Shown here one piece after another: positions 1-9,052 of a stretch of 64,000 bases of DNA. Position numbers and translations under genes: made by a program. This DNA comes from CAVRRZ01 sp963723745 (GTDB taxonomy: Bacteria; Actinomycetota; Actinomycetes; Mycobacteriales; Geodermatophilaceae): contig CAVRRZ010000005.1 in the NCBI GenBank assembly GCA_963723745.1, positions 62,001-126,000 on the forward strand, read 5' to 3'. Every line of letters begins with the position of its first letter. Position 1 is the first letter of the stretch. The notes under the pieces are model-generated. The model was not told the DNA's origin. It saw only the letters and a list, made by a program, of their open reading frames with translations, and did not search any database.

Positions 1-741
1 CCCTGCTTGACCCCGGCCTGTCCGTCCACGCCGAACAGGCCGAAGCTGCTGGTCGAACCCGTCGGCGGCGGTCGGCGTCGCCGCGGCCATCCAGCCGAGG
101 AGCGCGGCTGCGTCGCGCGGGTCGGCCACCGTCGGCAGGAGGGTGAGGAACCGCGCCATGTCCTGCGCGGTGGTGACGGTCTGGCCCCACTGACCAGGGA
201 TCGGCGGGGGAGCGGTACCGGTCAGGTCGTACCGGCGGACCACGTCGCGCACGATGCCGTCCCCGCCGTAGCGGACCCACAGCGTCGAGGCGGCCGGGTC
301 GTCGGAGCTGGTGATCATGTCGCGCAGCAGTGCGTGGTCGTCCGCCCGCGGGTCGAGCCGCCCGGTGCGCACCCGGTGCAGGATCTCCTCGGCCATGAAG
401 AGCTTGACCATCGAAGCGCTGGGAAAGGCCCGGCCCGCCGACGGACCGTTGTCGGCCCACCGATCGGCGAGGCGCTCCCGTCGGGCATCGGCCGCCCGGG
501 GCGTCATGCCCGTCGCGGGCCGCTGTTGGGCGGCGACGACGACTCCCAGGCGACCGAGGTCCCCGTAGGTGCCGACGAGGGCCGGCACGACCTCGGCCGG
601 CGCGATGCCGGCAGCCGCGGGAGGGAAAGGCGCGACCAGGCCGGGGACGAGGAGCGGCGCGAGCGCGGCGAGGAGGACCAGCCGGCGCAGTCCAGAGGCG
701 TGGCCGGTCGACGGAAGGCGTGGGGCTGCCCCTGCCGGCAT
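1..741 (-). CDS. Serine hydrolase / class A beta-lactamase-like exported protein, 3' end cut by window
   Basis: Reading the minus strand from ATG at 741 gives an N-terminal hydrophobic stretch (LVLLAALAPLLVPG) consistent with a signal peptide. It is followed by a penicillin-binding/beta-lactamase-like fold: the serine motif SASMVKLFMAEE (SxxK) and a later SSDDPAAS segment in the position of the SDN loop. The likely site of action is outside the membrane on a peptide or beta-lactam-like substrate; the substrate is unknown. Near position 45 the frame slips by one base, because FGLFGVDGQAGVKQG continues in another frame. The C-terminal KTG-like motif would lie beyond the window. A frameless reading on the plus strand over the same bases is a shadow. 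Confidence 0.7.
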   Translation of the reverse strand, partial: MPAGAAPRLPSTGHASGLRRLVLLAALAPLLVPGLVAPFPPAAAGIAPAEVVPALVGTYGDLGRLGVVVAAQQRPATGMTPRAADARRERLADRWADNGPSAGRAFPSASMVKLFMAEEILHRVRTGRLDPRADDHALLRDMITSSDDPAASTLWVRYGGDGIVRDVVRRYDLTGTAPPPIPGQWGQTVTTAQDMARFLTLLPTVADPRDAAALLGWMAAATPTAADGFDQQLRPVRRGRTGRGQAG

Positions 742-824
742 GTCGCCATGCTCCGCCGGATCCGTCGCCGGTCACGTCGTCCCGGGGGCCGCCCGCCGCG
801 TCGTCACCGAACAGCGGACCGGTC

Positions 825-1381
825 CTACTCTCCGTCCTCCTCGTAGGTGGCGACCAGGACGGCGCGGGCGAGCGTGTGCCAGAACAGGTTGAACCCGTGG
901 AAGGCGCAGGTGGCATCTGCGGGCACGCCCATGTCGGGGGTGTCGAGCGCATGCACGACGATGAAGTAGCGGTGCGGGCCGTGCCCCGCACGGGGGAGCG
1001 GCACCGACGAAGCCGGGGAAGCCGCCGTCGTTGCGCAGCTGCCGGGCGCCCTCGGGGAGGCCCGAGCCCTCCTGGTCGCCGGCGCCGCGCGGGAGCTCGG
1101 TGACCGACGGCGGGGATGCCGGTGACCGCCCAGTGCCAGAACCCGCTGCCCGTCGGCGCGTCCGGGTCGAAGACGGTGACAGCGAAGCTCTGCGTGCTCT
1201 CGGGGGGAACCCGGACCAGGACAGCTGCGGGGACACGGTCCTCGCCGCCGGCCCCCATCACGCCGCTGACCTGTGGCTTCGGCAGCGGCTGCCCGTCGGT
1301 GCAGTCGGAGCTGGTCACCGTGAAGCTCGGCACGGGCGGCAGGAAGTCGTAGGGGTTCGGCGGGACGGGCCGGTCGGCCAT
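825..1381 (-). CDS. YbhB/YbcL-type Raf kinase inhibitor-like (PEBP) protein, two frameshifts as read
   Basis: The PEBP fold is recognisable: an N-terminal PYDFLPPVPSFTVTSSDC segment, then FDPDAPTGSGFWHWAV, the family core with its ligand pocket, then HGPHRYFIVVHALDTPDMGV and a C-terminal FNLFWHTLARAVLVATYEED. These pieces lie in three frames. Two apparent one-base insertions (near 1115 and near 990) explain this. Removing both leaves 555 bases, exactly 184 codons plus a stop. The start is ATG 1381, preceded by an AGGAGGAG ribosome site. Bacterial members are small, usually cytoplasmic proteins without a settled role. It is transcribed divergently from the HAD/GH65 pair. Confidence 0.82.
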
Positions 1382-1581
1382 GGGGTCTCCTCCTCGTCGG
1401 CGGTAGGGCGGCGGGCGCCGTCCACGCCGCCGACCCTAGGGAGATCGGGCCCGTTCCGCCCGTTTTCCTGGCGCGGGAGCGGCGGGTCCGGTGGGACGCC
1501 CGGGACGACGCGGCGTTGCGGCGCGGAGAAGAGGCGGGGGACTACGCGTGTCCGCGCGGCCGCAGGGTTAGCGTGGTGTGC

Positions 1582-2321
1582 GTGCTCGGCCTCCCGGACC
1601 ACATCCGCGCCTGCCTGTTCGACCTCGACGGCGTCCTGACCCGGACGGCGACGGTGCACATGGCCGCCTGGAAGCGCACGTTCGACGAGTTCCTGCGCGC
1701 GCGACGATCCCCGGGCGCCGGAGTTCAGCCAGCCGACTACAACCGAACTACGTCGACGGCAAGCCCCGCGCCGACGGCGTCCGCGACTTCCTCGCCAGCC
1801 GCGGCATCACGCTGCCGGAGGGCTCGCCGGACGACCCGCCCGGGGCGGCGACGGTGCAGGCCGTCGCCACCCGCAAGAACGAGCTGGTGCTGCGTGGAGC
1901 TCGAGGAGCACGGGGTCGAGGTGTTCCCCGGGCTCGATGCGCTACCTGCGCGCGTGCAAGGACGCCGGCCTGCCGACCGCCGTGGTCACGGCGTCCGCCA
2001 ACGGGGAGAAGGTCATCGCCGCCGGCGGGCTTCGCCGACCTGATCGACGCCCGCGTCGACGGCGTGGTCGCCGAGCCGCGACGGGCTGCGGGGCAAGCCC
2101 GCGCCCGACACCTTCCTCGCCGGTGCCCGCCGCTCGGCGTCGAGCCGGCCGCGGCCGCGGTCTTCGAGGACGCGCTGTCCGGTGTGGCGGCCGGCCGCGC
2201 CGGTGAGCTTCGGTTTCGTCGTCGGCGTGGACCGCGTCGGGCAGGCCGAGGCGCTGGCCGCGAACGGCGCCGACGTCGTCGTCACCGACCTCGCCGAGCT
2301 GCTGGGGACCCGGCCTCGTGA
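1582..2321 (+). CDS. HAD hydrolase of the beta-phosphoglucomutase type, frameshifted as read
   Basis: The N-terminus carries the HAD nucleophile motif FDLDGVLTRTATVHMAAW. Family segments YVDGKPRADGVRDFL, VELEEHGVEVFPG, TAVVTASANGEKV, GKPAPDTFL and AVFEDALSGVAAG follow in order but in different frames, separated by several single-base slips. This subfamily interconverts beta-glucose 1-phosphate and glucose 6-phosphate. GTG 1582 is chosen because a TAGCGT -10 box (1569-1574) sits 7 nt upstream, giving a leaderless-style start. The stop overlaps the GH65 start (GTGA), so the two are translationally coupled. That context supports a role in processing the sugar phosphate released by the phosphorylase. 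Confidence 0.82.
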
Positions 2322-4692
2322 CCGAGGGGCGGGCGCACTTCCCGATCGAGCCGTGGGCGCTGACCGAGGTCGGTCTCGACCACGCCTCCCTGGGGGTGCA
2401 CGAGTCGGTGTTCGCGCTGGCCAACGGGCACATCGGCATGCGCGGGTCGTTCGAGGAGGGCGAGCCGGTCGTCGTCCCCGGCACGTACCTCAACGGCTTC
2501 TTCGAGGAGCGGCCGCTGCCGCTACGCCGAGGCGGGGTACGGCTTCCCGGAGCAGGGCCAGACGGTCGTCAACGTCACCGACGGCAAGCTGATCCGGCTG
2601 CTGGTGCGCGACTCCCCGCTGGACCTCAACTACGGCGAGATCATCGACCACCGGCGCACCCTCGACCTGCGGGCCGGGGTGCTGCGCCGATCGACCGAGT
2701 GGCGCTCGCCGGGTGGCCGGACGGTTCGGGTGACCAGCACCCGGCTGGTGTCGCTGACCCGCCGGTCGATCGCGGCGATCGAGTACCAGGTCGAGGTCAC
2801 CGACGACCTCGGTGACCTGTACGTGGCGCTGCAGTCGGACCTCCTGGCCAACGAGGGCGGCGCCGACCGCAGACCGACGACCCGCGCGCGGCGGCGGCCC
2901 TGGCCAAGCCGCTGCAGTCGGAGATCGCCGTCGCCCGGGGACGGCGGGCCGTGCTCGTGCACCGGACCCGCCGCAGCCGGCTGCGGCTCGCGGCCGGCAT
3001 GGACCACGTCATCGAGATCGCCGGACACCAGCACCGAGGACATCGAGGCCAACGGCGACCTCGCCCGGTACACGCTGGCCGCCCGGATCCCGCAGGGCGG
3101 CGCGCTGCGGCTGGTCAAGTTCCTCGCCTACGGCTGGTCGTCGCGCCGGTCGGACGCCGCCGTCCGCGACCAGGTGGAGGCCGCCCTGGCCACCGCCAAG
3201 CTGGCCGGCTGGGACCGGCTGCTGCGGGAGCAGCGCGAGCTGCTCGACCAGCACTGGGACGAGGCCGACATCGAGATCGACGGGCGACGACGAACTGCAG
3301 CAGGCCGTCCGGGTGGGCATGTTCCACGTCCTGCAGGCGGGGCTGCGCGGCGAGCGTCAGCCCATCCCGGCCAAGGGGCTCACCGGCCCCGGGTACGACG
3401 GGCACACCTTCTGGGACACCGAGACCTACGTGCTGCCGGTGCTCACCTACACCGCTCCGCAGCGCCGCCCGGGACGCGCTGCGCTGGCGGCACTCGACCC
3501 TGGACATGGCGCGCGAACGCGCCCGCGTGCTCGGGCATGCGCGGGCGCGGCCTTCCCGTGGCGCACGATCCGCGGCGAGGAGACCTCGGGGTACTGGCCG
3601 GCGGGGACGGCGGCCTTCCACATCAACGCCGACATCGCCGACGCCGTCGTCCGGTACTACAACGCCACCCTGGACGAGGAGTTCGACCGCGACTTCGGCG
3701 CCGAGCTGCTCATCGAGACCGCGCGGCTGTGGGCGTCGCTGGGTCACTTCGACCCCGAGCACGGCTTCCGGATCGACGGCGTGACCGGGCCGGACGAGTA
3801 CACGGCCGTGGTGGACAACAACGTCTACACCAACCTCATGGCGCAGCGGAACCTGCGCGAGGCCGGCCGAGGCGGTCAAGCGCCAGCCCGACGTCGCCGG
3901 GCGGCTCCAGGTCGCGCCCGAGGAGGTGGAGGAGTGGCTGCGCGCCGCGGCGCTGATGGCCGTGCCGTACGACACCCAGCGCGGGGTGCACATGCAGTCC
4001 GACGCGTTTCACCCACCACGAGGAGTGGGACTTCGAGAACACGCCCCCGGAGCACTATCCGCTGCTGCTGCACTACCCCTACTTCGAGATCTACCGCAAG
4101 CAGGTGGTCAAGCAGGCCGACCTCGTCATGGCCCTGCACCTGCGCGGCGACGCGTTCACCCTCGAGGAGAAGATCGCCAACTTCGCCTACTACGAGGCGC
4201 GGACGACGCGTGACTCGTCGCTGTCGGCGACCCAGCAGGCCGTGGTCGCCGCCGAGACCGGGCACCTGGACCTGGCCTACGACTACTGGGCCGAGGCGGC
4301 GCTGACCGACCTGCAGAACCTGCACCACAACTCCGGGCACGGCCTGCACATCGCGTCGCTGGCCGGGGGCTGGACGCGTGGCCGTCGCCGGTTTCGGCGG
4401 CATGCGCGACCACGACGGGCGAGCTGACGTTCGCGCCGCGGCTGCCGGCGAGGCTCACCCGGCTGCGGTTCCGGGTGCTCTACCGCGGTGCGCAAGCCTG
4501 TCGGTGACGGTGACGCCCGAGACGGCCACCTACCGGCTCTCCGAGGGCGACACCCTCGACATCCGGCACCACGGCCGCCAGGTGACCGTGGGGCCCTCCG
4601 ACCTCGTGCTGGAGATCCCGCCGCCGCCGCAGGTGGAGCCGGTTCGCCAGCCACCCGGCTGCGAGCCCCGGCGCCGCCGACGCCCCTCCTGA
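2318..4692 (+). CDS. Glycoside hydrolase family 65 disaccharide phosphorylase, frameshifted as read
   Basis: The span of about 790 codons matches GH65 maltose, trehalose or kojibiose phosphorylases. Recognisable pieces in order are WALTEVGLDHASLGVHESVF, the ANGHIGMRG turn, YDGHTFWDTETYVLPVLTY, FPWRTIRGEETSGYWPAG, and GVTGPDEYTAVVDNNVYTN, which holds the catalytic Glu of GPDEY. The late part includes NLHHNSGHGLHIASLAGGW and a C-terminal beta domain. About ten single-base slips (for example near 2521, 2870, 3025, 3470 and 4007) move the signal between frames. The enzyme would phosphorolyse an alpha-glucoside to beta-glucose 1-phosphate in the cytoplasm, the substrate of the upstream HAD enzyme. 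Sugar specificity cannot be read from the sequence. Confidence 0.82.
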
Positions 4693-4717
4693 CGGGCCCG
4701 CCGGTCAGAAGGTGGCA

Positions 4718-4747
4718 TTGACTGGACTAAGTCGGACTAAGTAACCT
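4718..4747 (+). promoter_or_regulatory. Promoter and probable autorepression site of the toxin-antitoxin operon
   Basis: TTGACT (4718-4723) and TAACCT (4742-4747) are separated by 18 bp. Two direct copies of GGACTAAGT (4724-4732 and 4734-4742), one helical turn apart, fill the spacer. The antitoxin ATG is 6 nt after the -10 box. Binding of the antitoxin to the repeats would block RNA polymerase. That role is inferred from the layout. Confidence 0.55.
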
Positions 4748-4753
4748 CGATCC

Positions 4754-5047
4754 ATGGCTGTCGTCGTCAACATCCACGAGGCGAAGACGCATCTGTCCCG
4801 GTTGCTGGAGCGGGTGGCGGCGGGGGAGCGGGTCGTGATCTCGCGCGCCGGCGTGCCGGTTGCCGATCTGACTCCACACCGGGCGCGCCCCGTCACGTTC
4901 GGTGGGCTCCGCGGGCGGATCCGGCATGACGACGCCGCGTTCGAATGGCCGGACGAGGACATCGAGGCGATGTTCTACGGCGGTGACCCAGCCGGCGCGG
5001 AGTCGGGGGAGGGAGACCAGCCGGGCAGCGCCGATGCTGCTCGATAG
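4754..5047 (+). CDS. Phd/YefM-family antitoxin
   Basis: This is a 97-residue protein. The opening VVVNIHEAKTHLSRLLERV is the Phd/YefM DNA-binding and dimerisation domain, and it is followed by VVISRAGVPVADLTP. The C-terminal half (EWPDEDIEAMFYGG) is acidic and probably wraps the toxin. It precedes a PIN-domain toxin and overlaps its start by 14 bases, the usual antitoxin-first arrangement. The protein should neutralise the RNase and, alone or with toxin, repress the operon through the direct repeats just upstream. A TAnnnT box 6 nt before the ATG suggests a leaderless message. Confidence 0.87.
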   Translation: MAVVVNIHEAKTHLSRLLERVAAGERVVISRAGVPVADLTPHRARPVTFGGLRGRIRHDDAAFEWPDEDIEAMFYGGDPAGAESGEGDQPGSADAAR

Positions 5048-5414
5048 CCAGGTCGTCGTCTGGCTCCTGGACGACGATCCGAGGCTCGGTGAGCGCACTC
5101 GTCGGTCGATCGCCGACGCCACGTTCGTCCATGTCTCGGCAGCGACCGTGTGGGAGCTGACGATCAAGACGATGCTGGGCAAGCTCGACCTGCCGCCGGA
5201 CCTGGACGACGTCCTGAGCGAGCAAGGCCTCGTGTCCTTGCCCGTCACTGCCGCCCATGCGAGCGCCATCCGCGACTTCCCGACCATCGCCCGGCACGAC
5301 CCGTTCGATCGGTTGCTGGTCGCGCAGGCTGCTCGCGAAGGGCTCACGCTGCTCACCGCAGACCGGGTGTTGTTGACACTTGGGCTGCCCTTCGTCGTCG
5401 ACGCCAGGCAATAG
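5034..5414 (+). CDS. PIN-domain ribonuclease toxin (VapC-like)
   Basis: This 126-residue protein starts MLLDSQVVVWLLDDD, carrying the first PIN acidic residue. It contains VSAATVWELTIK (conserved Glu), and ends with HDPFDRLLVAQA and TLLTADR, supplying the remaining acidic metal ligands. PIN toxins cleave specific RNAs when the antitoxin is lost. ATG 5034 is chosen because it gives the standard N-terminus, follows a purine-rich GGAGGGAGA, and overlaps the antitoxin end. The HDPFDR form is typical of toxins partnered with Phd-type antitoxins. The target RNA is unknown. Confidence 0.88.
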   Translation: MLLDSQVVVWLLDDDPRLGERTRRSIADATFVHVSAATVWELTIKTMLGKLDLPPDLDDVLSEQGLVSLPVTAAHASAIRDFPTIARHDPFDRLLVAQAAREGLTLLTADRVLLTLGLPFVVDARQ

Positions 5415-5419
5415 CGGGT

Positions 5420-6124
5420 TCAGGCGATCAGCCAGCTGCCGCCCAGGACGAGTGCGCCGACGTCGACCAGCAGGAACGCGCCGACCCAGACCAGGGCGGG
5501 GATGCGGGTGAGCCGGGCCAACTGGTCGGCGTCCGAGTCGGGGGAGCCGCGGCGCCGGCGCACCGCCTGGAGCTCGACGACTGCACGGGGTGCGGCCAGT
5601 AGCAGGAACCAGGTGGCCGTCGCGGCCACGGCGAGCTGACCGTCGGCCGGCAGCCACCAGGTGGCCGCGAACAGCAGGCCGCCGGTGACCAGCACCGACC
5701 ACAGCCCGTACCAGTTGCGGATCTGCACCAGCAGCAGCGCGAGCAGTGCCAGCAGGGCCCAGAGCAGCCCTACGGCGTAGCCGCCGGCGAGCAGCGCCGC
5801 GGCGCCCAGGCCGAACAGTCCGGGCCCCACGTAGCCGGCGAAGACCGTGAGCACCATGCCCGGGCCGCTGGGCCGGCCGGCCGACACGGTGAGGCCGGAC
5901 GTGTCCGAGTGCAGCCGGATGCCGGACAGCCGCCGACCCGCGAGGACGGCGACCAGCCCGTGCGCGCCCTCGTGGGCGATGGTGACCACGTTGCGGGTGA
6001 GCCGCCAGACCGGCCGGAACACGACGAGCAGGGCGGCGGCGACGAGCGTGGCCAGCAGCAGTTCGGTCGGCAGGTCCGGCACGGGTGTGCTCACCTCGCG
6101 CCAGAACCGCTCGACGACGTCCAC
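5420..6124 (-). CDS. M50-type membrane metallopeptidase
   Basis: This 234-residue polytopic protein has hydrophobic segments near residues 20-38, 85-110, 115-135, 145-165 and 215-232. The zinc motif AHEGAHG (HExxH) lies near residue 50 at the membrane boundary, with a GR-rich turn after it. This matches the small M50B-like family of actinobacteria, which place the catalytic site within the membrane. The substrate is unknown. It ends 6 bases from the convergent toxin gene and is divergent from the tryptophan dioxygenase, so it stands alone. Confidence 0.75.
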   Translation of the reverse strand: MDVVERFWREVSTPVPDLPTELLLATLVAAALLVVFRPVWRLTRNVVTIAHEGAHGLVAVLAGRRLSGIRLHSDTSGLTVSAGRPSGPGMVLTVFAGYVGPGLFGLGAAALLAGGYAVGLLWALLALLALLLVQIRNWYGLWSVLVTGGLLFAATWWLPADGQLAVAATATWFLLLAAPRAVVELQAVRRRRGSPDSDADQLARLTRIPALVWVGAFLLVDVGALVLGGSWLIA

Positions 6125-6178
6125 CCGGTGGAGTCAACCGGACCGACCTGGCAGGGCGCTGGAGGCGCTCCCGGGGGA

Positions 6179-6184
6179 TAGGTT
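6179..6184 (+). promoter_or_regulatory. Leaderless -10 box of the tryptophan dioxygenase gene
   Basis: TAGGTT lies 6 nt before the GTG at 6191, and no ribosome-binding site is visible. This supports GTG 6191 as both the transcript start and the translation start. Confidence 0.5.
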
Positions 6185-6190
6185 CGGCCG

Positions 6191-7060
6191 GTGACGACGT
6201 CCGAGCCCGAGCCGGACCGGTCGATCCGGCAGATCGAGGAGTCGGTGCGCACCGACCTCCGCGGCACGATGAGCTACGGCGGCTACCTCGACCTGGACCG
6301 CCTGCTGGCCGCGCAGCACCCGCGCAGCCTCCCGGAGCACCACGACGAGTTGCTGTTCATCGTGCAGCACCAGACGAGCGAGCTGTGGCTCAAGCTGATG
6401 CTGCACGAGCTCCGGGCGGCCGGCCGCTACCTGGCGGACGACGACCTCGCGCCGGCGCTGAAGTGCCTGGCCCGCGTCAAGAACATCCAGCGCACCCTCA
6501 CGGAGCAGTGGTCGGTGCTGGCCACCCTCACGCCGCACGAGTACGCGCAGTTCCGCGGCGCGCTGGGCAACGCGTCGGGGTTCCAGTCGCACCAGTACCG
6601 GGCGGTCGAGTTCGTCCTCGGCAACAAGAACGCCGCGATGCTCGCGGTGTTCGAGGCCGAGCCGGACGCGCGCAGCCTGCTCGCCGAGCTGCTGGAGAGC
6701 CCCACGCTCTACGACGAGTTCCTCCGGCTGCTCGCCCGCCGCGGACTCGCCGTCCCCCAGCAGGTGCTCGACCGCGATGTGCGCGAGCCGTGGGTCTTCC
6801 GCCCGGAGCTGGTCCCGGTGTTCAAGGACGTCTACGAGGCCGCCGAGGAGCACTGGGACCTGTACGAGGCCTGCGAGAGCCTGGTCGACGTCGAGGACGG
6901 CTTCCAGTACTGGCGGTTTCGGCACCTGCGCACCGTGCAGCGGACGATCGGCTTCAAGACCGGCACGGGTGGCTCCTCCGGCGTCGGGTTCCTGCGCAGG
7001 GCGCTGGACCTGACGTTCTTCCCGGAGCTGTACGCGGTGCGCACCGAGATCGGCACCTGA
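6191..7060 (+). CDS. kynA: Tryptophan 2,3-dioxygenase
   Basis: This 289-residue cytosolic haem enzyme opens the indole ring of L-tryptophan to N-formylkynurenine, the first step of the kynurenine pathway. Family landmarks are SYGGYLDLDRLLAAQ, the haem/substrate segment HHDELLFIVQHQTSELWLKL, SGFQSHQYRAVEFVLGNKN and FRHLRTVQRTIGFKTGTGGS near the C-terminus. The length is normal. No kynureninase or formamidase gene lies next to it, so the rest of the pathway must be elsewhere. Confidence 0.95.
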   Translation: MTTSEPEPDRSIRQIEESVRTDLRGTMSYGGYLDLDRLLAAQHPRSLPEHHDELLFIVQHQTSELWLKLMLHELRAAGRYLADDDLAPALKCLARVKNIQRTLTEQWSVLATLTPHEYAQFRGALGNASGFQSHQYRAVEFVLGNKNAAMLAVFEAEPDARSLLAELLESPTLYDEFLRLLARRGLAVPQQVLDRDVREPWVFRPELVPVFKDVYEAAEEHWDLYEACESLVDVEDGFQYWRFRHLRTVQRTIGFKTGTGGSSGVGFLRRALDLTFFPELYAVRTEIGT

Positions 7061-7114
7061 CCCTGCGGTAACCCGGTCGACCGGGCCGACGGGCGGGTGC
7101 GACCATTCCCTCCC

Positions 7115-7759
7115 GTGGATGTCCTCGGGTCTCTGCCCGCCTTCGTGCTGGCGGTCCTGCTGATCTCGGCGTCGCCGGGGCCGGCGATGGCGCTGATCTT
7201 CCGGCGGGCGGCGCTGAGGGGGCTGCGCGGCGCGGTGCCCACCGTGCTCGGCCTGGAACTCGGCCTCTACGTCTGGGCGCTGATCGCCGGCCTGGGCTTC
7301 GCCGCGCTGGTGGCGGCGTCGGAGGTCGCCTACCTGGTGCTGCGGATCGTCGGGGCGGCGGTCCTGCTCTGGCTCGGGATCAAAGCACTGCGGACGGCGT
7401 GGCTCGAACGCCGCTCGATGGCGGCGGTGGGGGAGGAGATCCCTGCTCCCGGACGGCGGAAGTGGTGGGGCGCCTTCGGCGAGGGCGTCGTCGTGCAGCT
7501 GGCCAACCCGAAGGCCGCCGTCTTCATGATCGCGTTCTATCCGCAGTTCGTGCCCGCCGACGGCCCGGTGTTCGCGACGACGGCGCTGCTCGGGCTGCTG
7601 CAGATCACCATCGAGACCGGGCTCTACCTGGCCCTGGCCGCCGGCATCGCGCGGGCGGGGGACTGGTTCCGCCGGCCCCGCGTCCGCGGCCGGGTGGAGG
7701 CGGTGAGCGGCACCGTGCTGGTCGGCCTGGGGCTACGGGTGGCGTTCAGCGGCAGGTGA
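7115..7759 (+). CDS. LysE/RhtB-family exporter
   Basis: This is a membrane translocator of about 214 residues with six hydrophobic segments. The N-terminal ISASPGPAMALIF carries the family SPGP motif, and GVVVQLANPKAAVFM is the second conserved NPK motif. Members export amino acids or small metabolites by a proton-coupled mechanism; the substrate here is unknown. GTG 7115 is preferred; GTG 7097 is an in-frame alternative. The last 90 bases are echoed by a degraded copy about 800 bases downstream. Confidence 0.83.
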   Translation: MDVLGSLPAFVLAVLLISASPGPAMALIFRRAALRGLRGAVPTVLGLELGLYVWALIAGLGFAALVAASEVAYLVLRIVGAAVLLWLGIKALRTAWLERRSMAAVGEEIPAPGRRKWWGAFGEGVVVQLANPKAAVFMIAFYPQFVPADGPVFATTALLGLLQITIETGLYLALAAGIARAGDWFRRPRVRGRVEAVSGTVLVGLGLRVAFSGR

Positions 7760-7889
7760 CGCCGACCTGCGGGTCCGCGCCGGCGTCGGGTTGCTTCGCT
7801 CGTCGACCAAACCTGTCCCGTCCGGCGCGGAGCATCGATGATGCGACATCTGTGCCACGACGGGCCGGCTCTCACGGAAGGGACCCACG

Positions 7890-8330
7890 ATGGCGATCCA
7901 GCGGATGGACCACGTCAGCGTCGTCGTCGACGACCTGGAGGCTGCCCAGGCGTTCTTCCTCGAGCTCGGCATGGAGCTGGAGGGCCAGGCGCCGATCGAG
8001 GGTAGGTCGGTGGACCGGCTGAACGCGCTCGACGGCGTCTGCGTCGACATCGTGATGATGCGGGCGCCGGACGGCCACGGCCGGCTCGAGCTGACGAAGT
8101 TCCACACCCCGGAGGCCCTCAGGGGCGAATCGGCGAACGCGCCGGCCAACACGCTGGGCCTGCGCAGCATCATGTTCGCCGTCGACGACGTCGGCGCCAC
8201 GCTCGCGGGTCTTCGAGCTCACGGCGCGGAACTGGTCGGAGAAGTGGTGCAGTACGAGGACAGCTACCGGCTCTGCTACGTCCGCGGCCCGGCGGGGATC
8301 ATCGTCGCCTTGGCCGAGCAGATCGGCTGA
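7890..8330 (+). CDS. VOC (glyoxalase/bleomycin-resistance) family protein
   Basis: This 146-residue protein holds two beta-alpha-beta-beta-beta modules. The first opens IQRMDHVSVVVDDLEAAQAFF and the second LRSIMFAVDDVGATLAGLRAHG. Candidate metal ligands are the His of MDHVSV and a Glu of GRLELTKF. These enzymes are lyases, dioxygenases or binding proteins, so no substrate is proposed. The start follows an AAGGGA ribosome site. It lies between the LysE gene and its partial copy, so it may have been caught within a local duplication. Confidence 0.8.
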   Translation: MAIQRMDHVSVVVDDLEAAQAFFLELGMELEGQAPIEGRSVDRLNALDGVCVDIVMMRAPDGHGRLELTKFHTPEALRGESANAPANTLGLRSIMFAVDDVGATLAGLRAHGAELVGEVVQYEDSYRLCYVRGPAGIIVALAEQIG

Positions 8331-8471
8331 CCCCGGCCTCACCGCGCCCCTGCGGCTGCCGGCACGTGGAATCTCCGTCAGACGGCCCGGCGCCTCGGAG
8401 TGACCCGCGTTCTCGACACTGCGAACCGGCCGAGACGTTCCCGCGGGAACGCCGTCAAGGCGGGTGGCGTG

Positions 8472-8569
8472 ACGACTTCCGGTGGCGCCGGGTCCGCGGC
8501 CGGGTGGAGGCGGTGTGCGACATCGTGTTGGTCGCCATGGGCCTAGGTGTCGCATTCACCAGTCGCTGA
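8472..8569 (+). pseudogene. Decayed copy of the 3' end of the LysE gene
   Basis: The bases translate to FRWRRVRGRVEAVCDIVLVAM and then GLGVAFTSR, closely matching the C-terminus of the intact exporter at 7666-7759 (FRRPRVRGRVEAVSGTVLVG..). A 24-base block is identical between 8492-8515 and 7682-7705. Nothing upstream of 8470 resembles the rest of LysE, so only the tail remains. An ATG at 8366 would open a 67-residue frame, but the added N-terminus has no family signal. Confidence 0.7.
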
Positions 8570-8708
8570 TCCGGAGCTCGAGCGGTCACGTGAGCGCGGC
8601 GGTCAGCCGGCGCACCAGTTCGCGGGCGGGCCATCGCCGATCGCCCTGGCGGGCCCGCAGACTCACCGCGGTGGTCTGGTCGCCCCGCTCGCGGGACGTT
8701 GTGTTGGG

Positions 8709-8879
8709 TCAGGAGTCGTCGCGCTTCTTCTTGCGTTCGAGCGCCCGCCCCCCGAGGGCACACGCCAGCACGATGGCAGCCGCCGCGACGAACCATGCGA
8801 GGTGGAGGTCGAAGAAGATGGCGCACATTCCCAGCGCTACACCGCCGAAACCGCCGAGTTGGAGGTGCCAGGGCTTCAT
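8709..8879 (-). CDS. Small membrane protein
   Basis: This 56-residue protein has two hydrophobic stretches (LGGFGGVALGMCAIFF and AWFVAAAAIVLACALGG) and a basic tail ERKKKRDDS, suggesting a hairpin with a cytoplasmic C-terminus. ATG 8879 is chosen over longer frames because upstream codons overlap the neighbouring small gene. No family is recognised. It sits 11 bases after another tiny membrane protein and is probably co-transcribed with it. Confidence 0.5.
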   Translation of the reverse strand: MKPWHLQLGGFGGVALGMCAIFFDLHLAWFVAAAAIVLACALGGRALERKKKRDDS

Positions 8880-8890
8880 CGGCGGCGCCG

Positions 8891-9052
8891 TCACTTCCGC
8901 CGCTTGAAGAACGCGATGGCCATATAGATGGCTACGGCCACAAAGACGATGAAGAAGATCGTCACGCCGACAGGGCCGACAGGCCAAGTGCCAGGCGCTG
9001 CGGCGAGCACGTCGGTCGATCCCCTGGCCGTGCTCTCGACGTTGTCCCACAT
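8891..9052 (-). CDS. Small single-span membrane protein
   Basis: This 53-residue protein starts MWDNVESTARGSTDV, has one strong transmembrane segment (VGVTIFFIVFVAVAIYMAIA) and ends FFKRRK, a positive-inside C-terminus. No family is recognised. The base composition is slightly less GC-rich than neighbouring genes. It leads the next small membrane gene by 11 bases. Confidence 0.5.
   Translation of the reverse strand: MWDNVESTARGSTDVLAAAPGTWPVGPVGVTIFFIVFVAVAIYMAIAFFKRRK

Noticed and set aside
7..846. A 279-codon plus-strand frame at the window start
   Set aside because: Antisense to a signal-peptide protein with SxxK and SDN-like motifs; no motif of its own.
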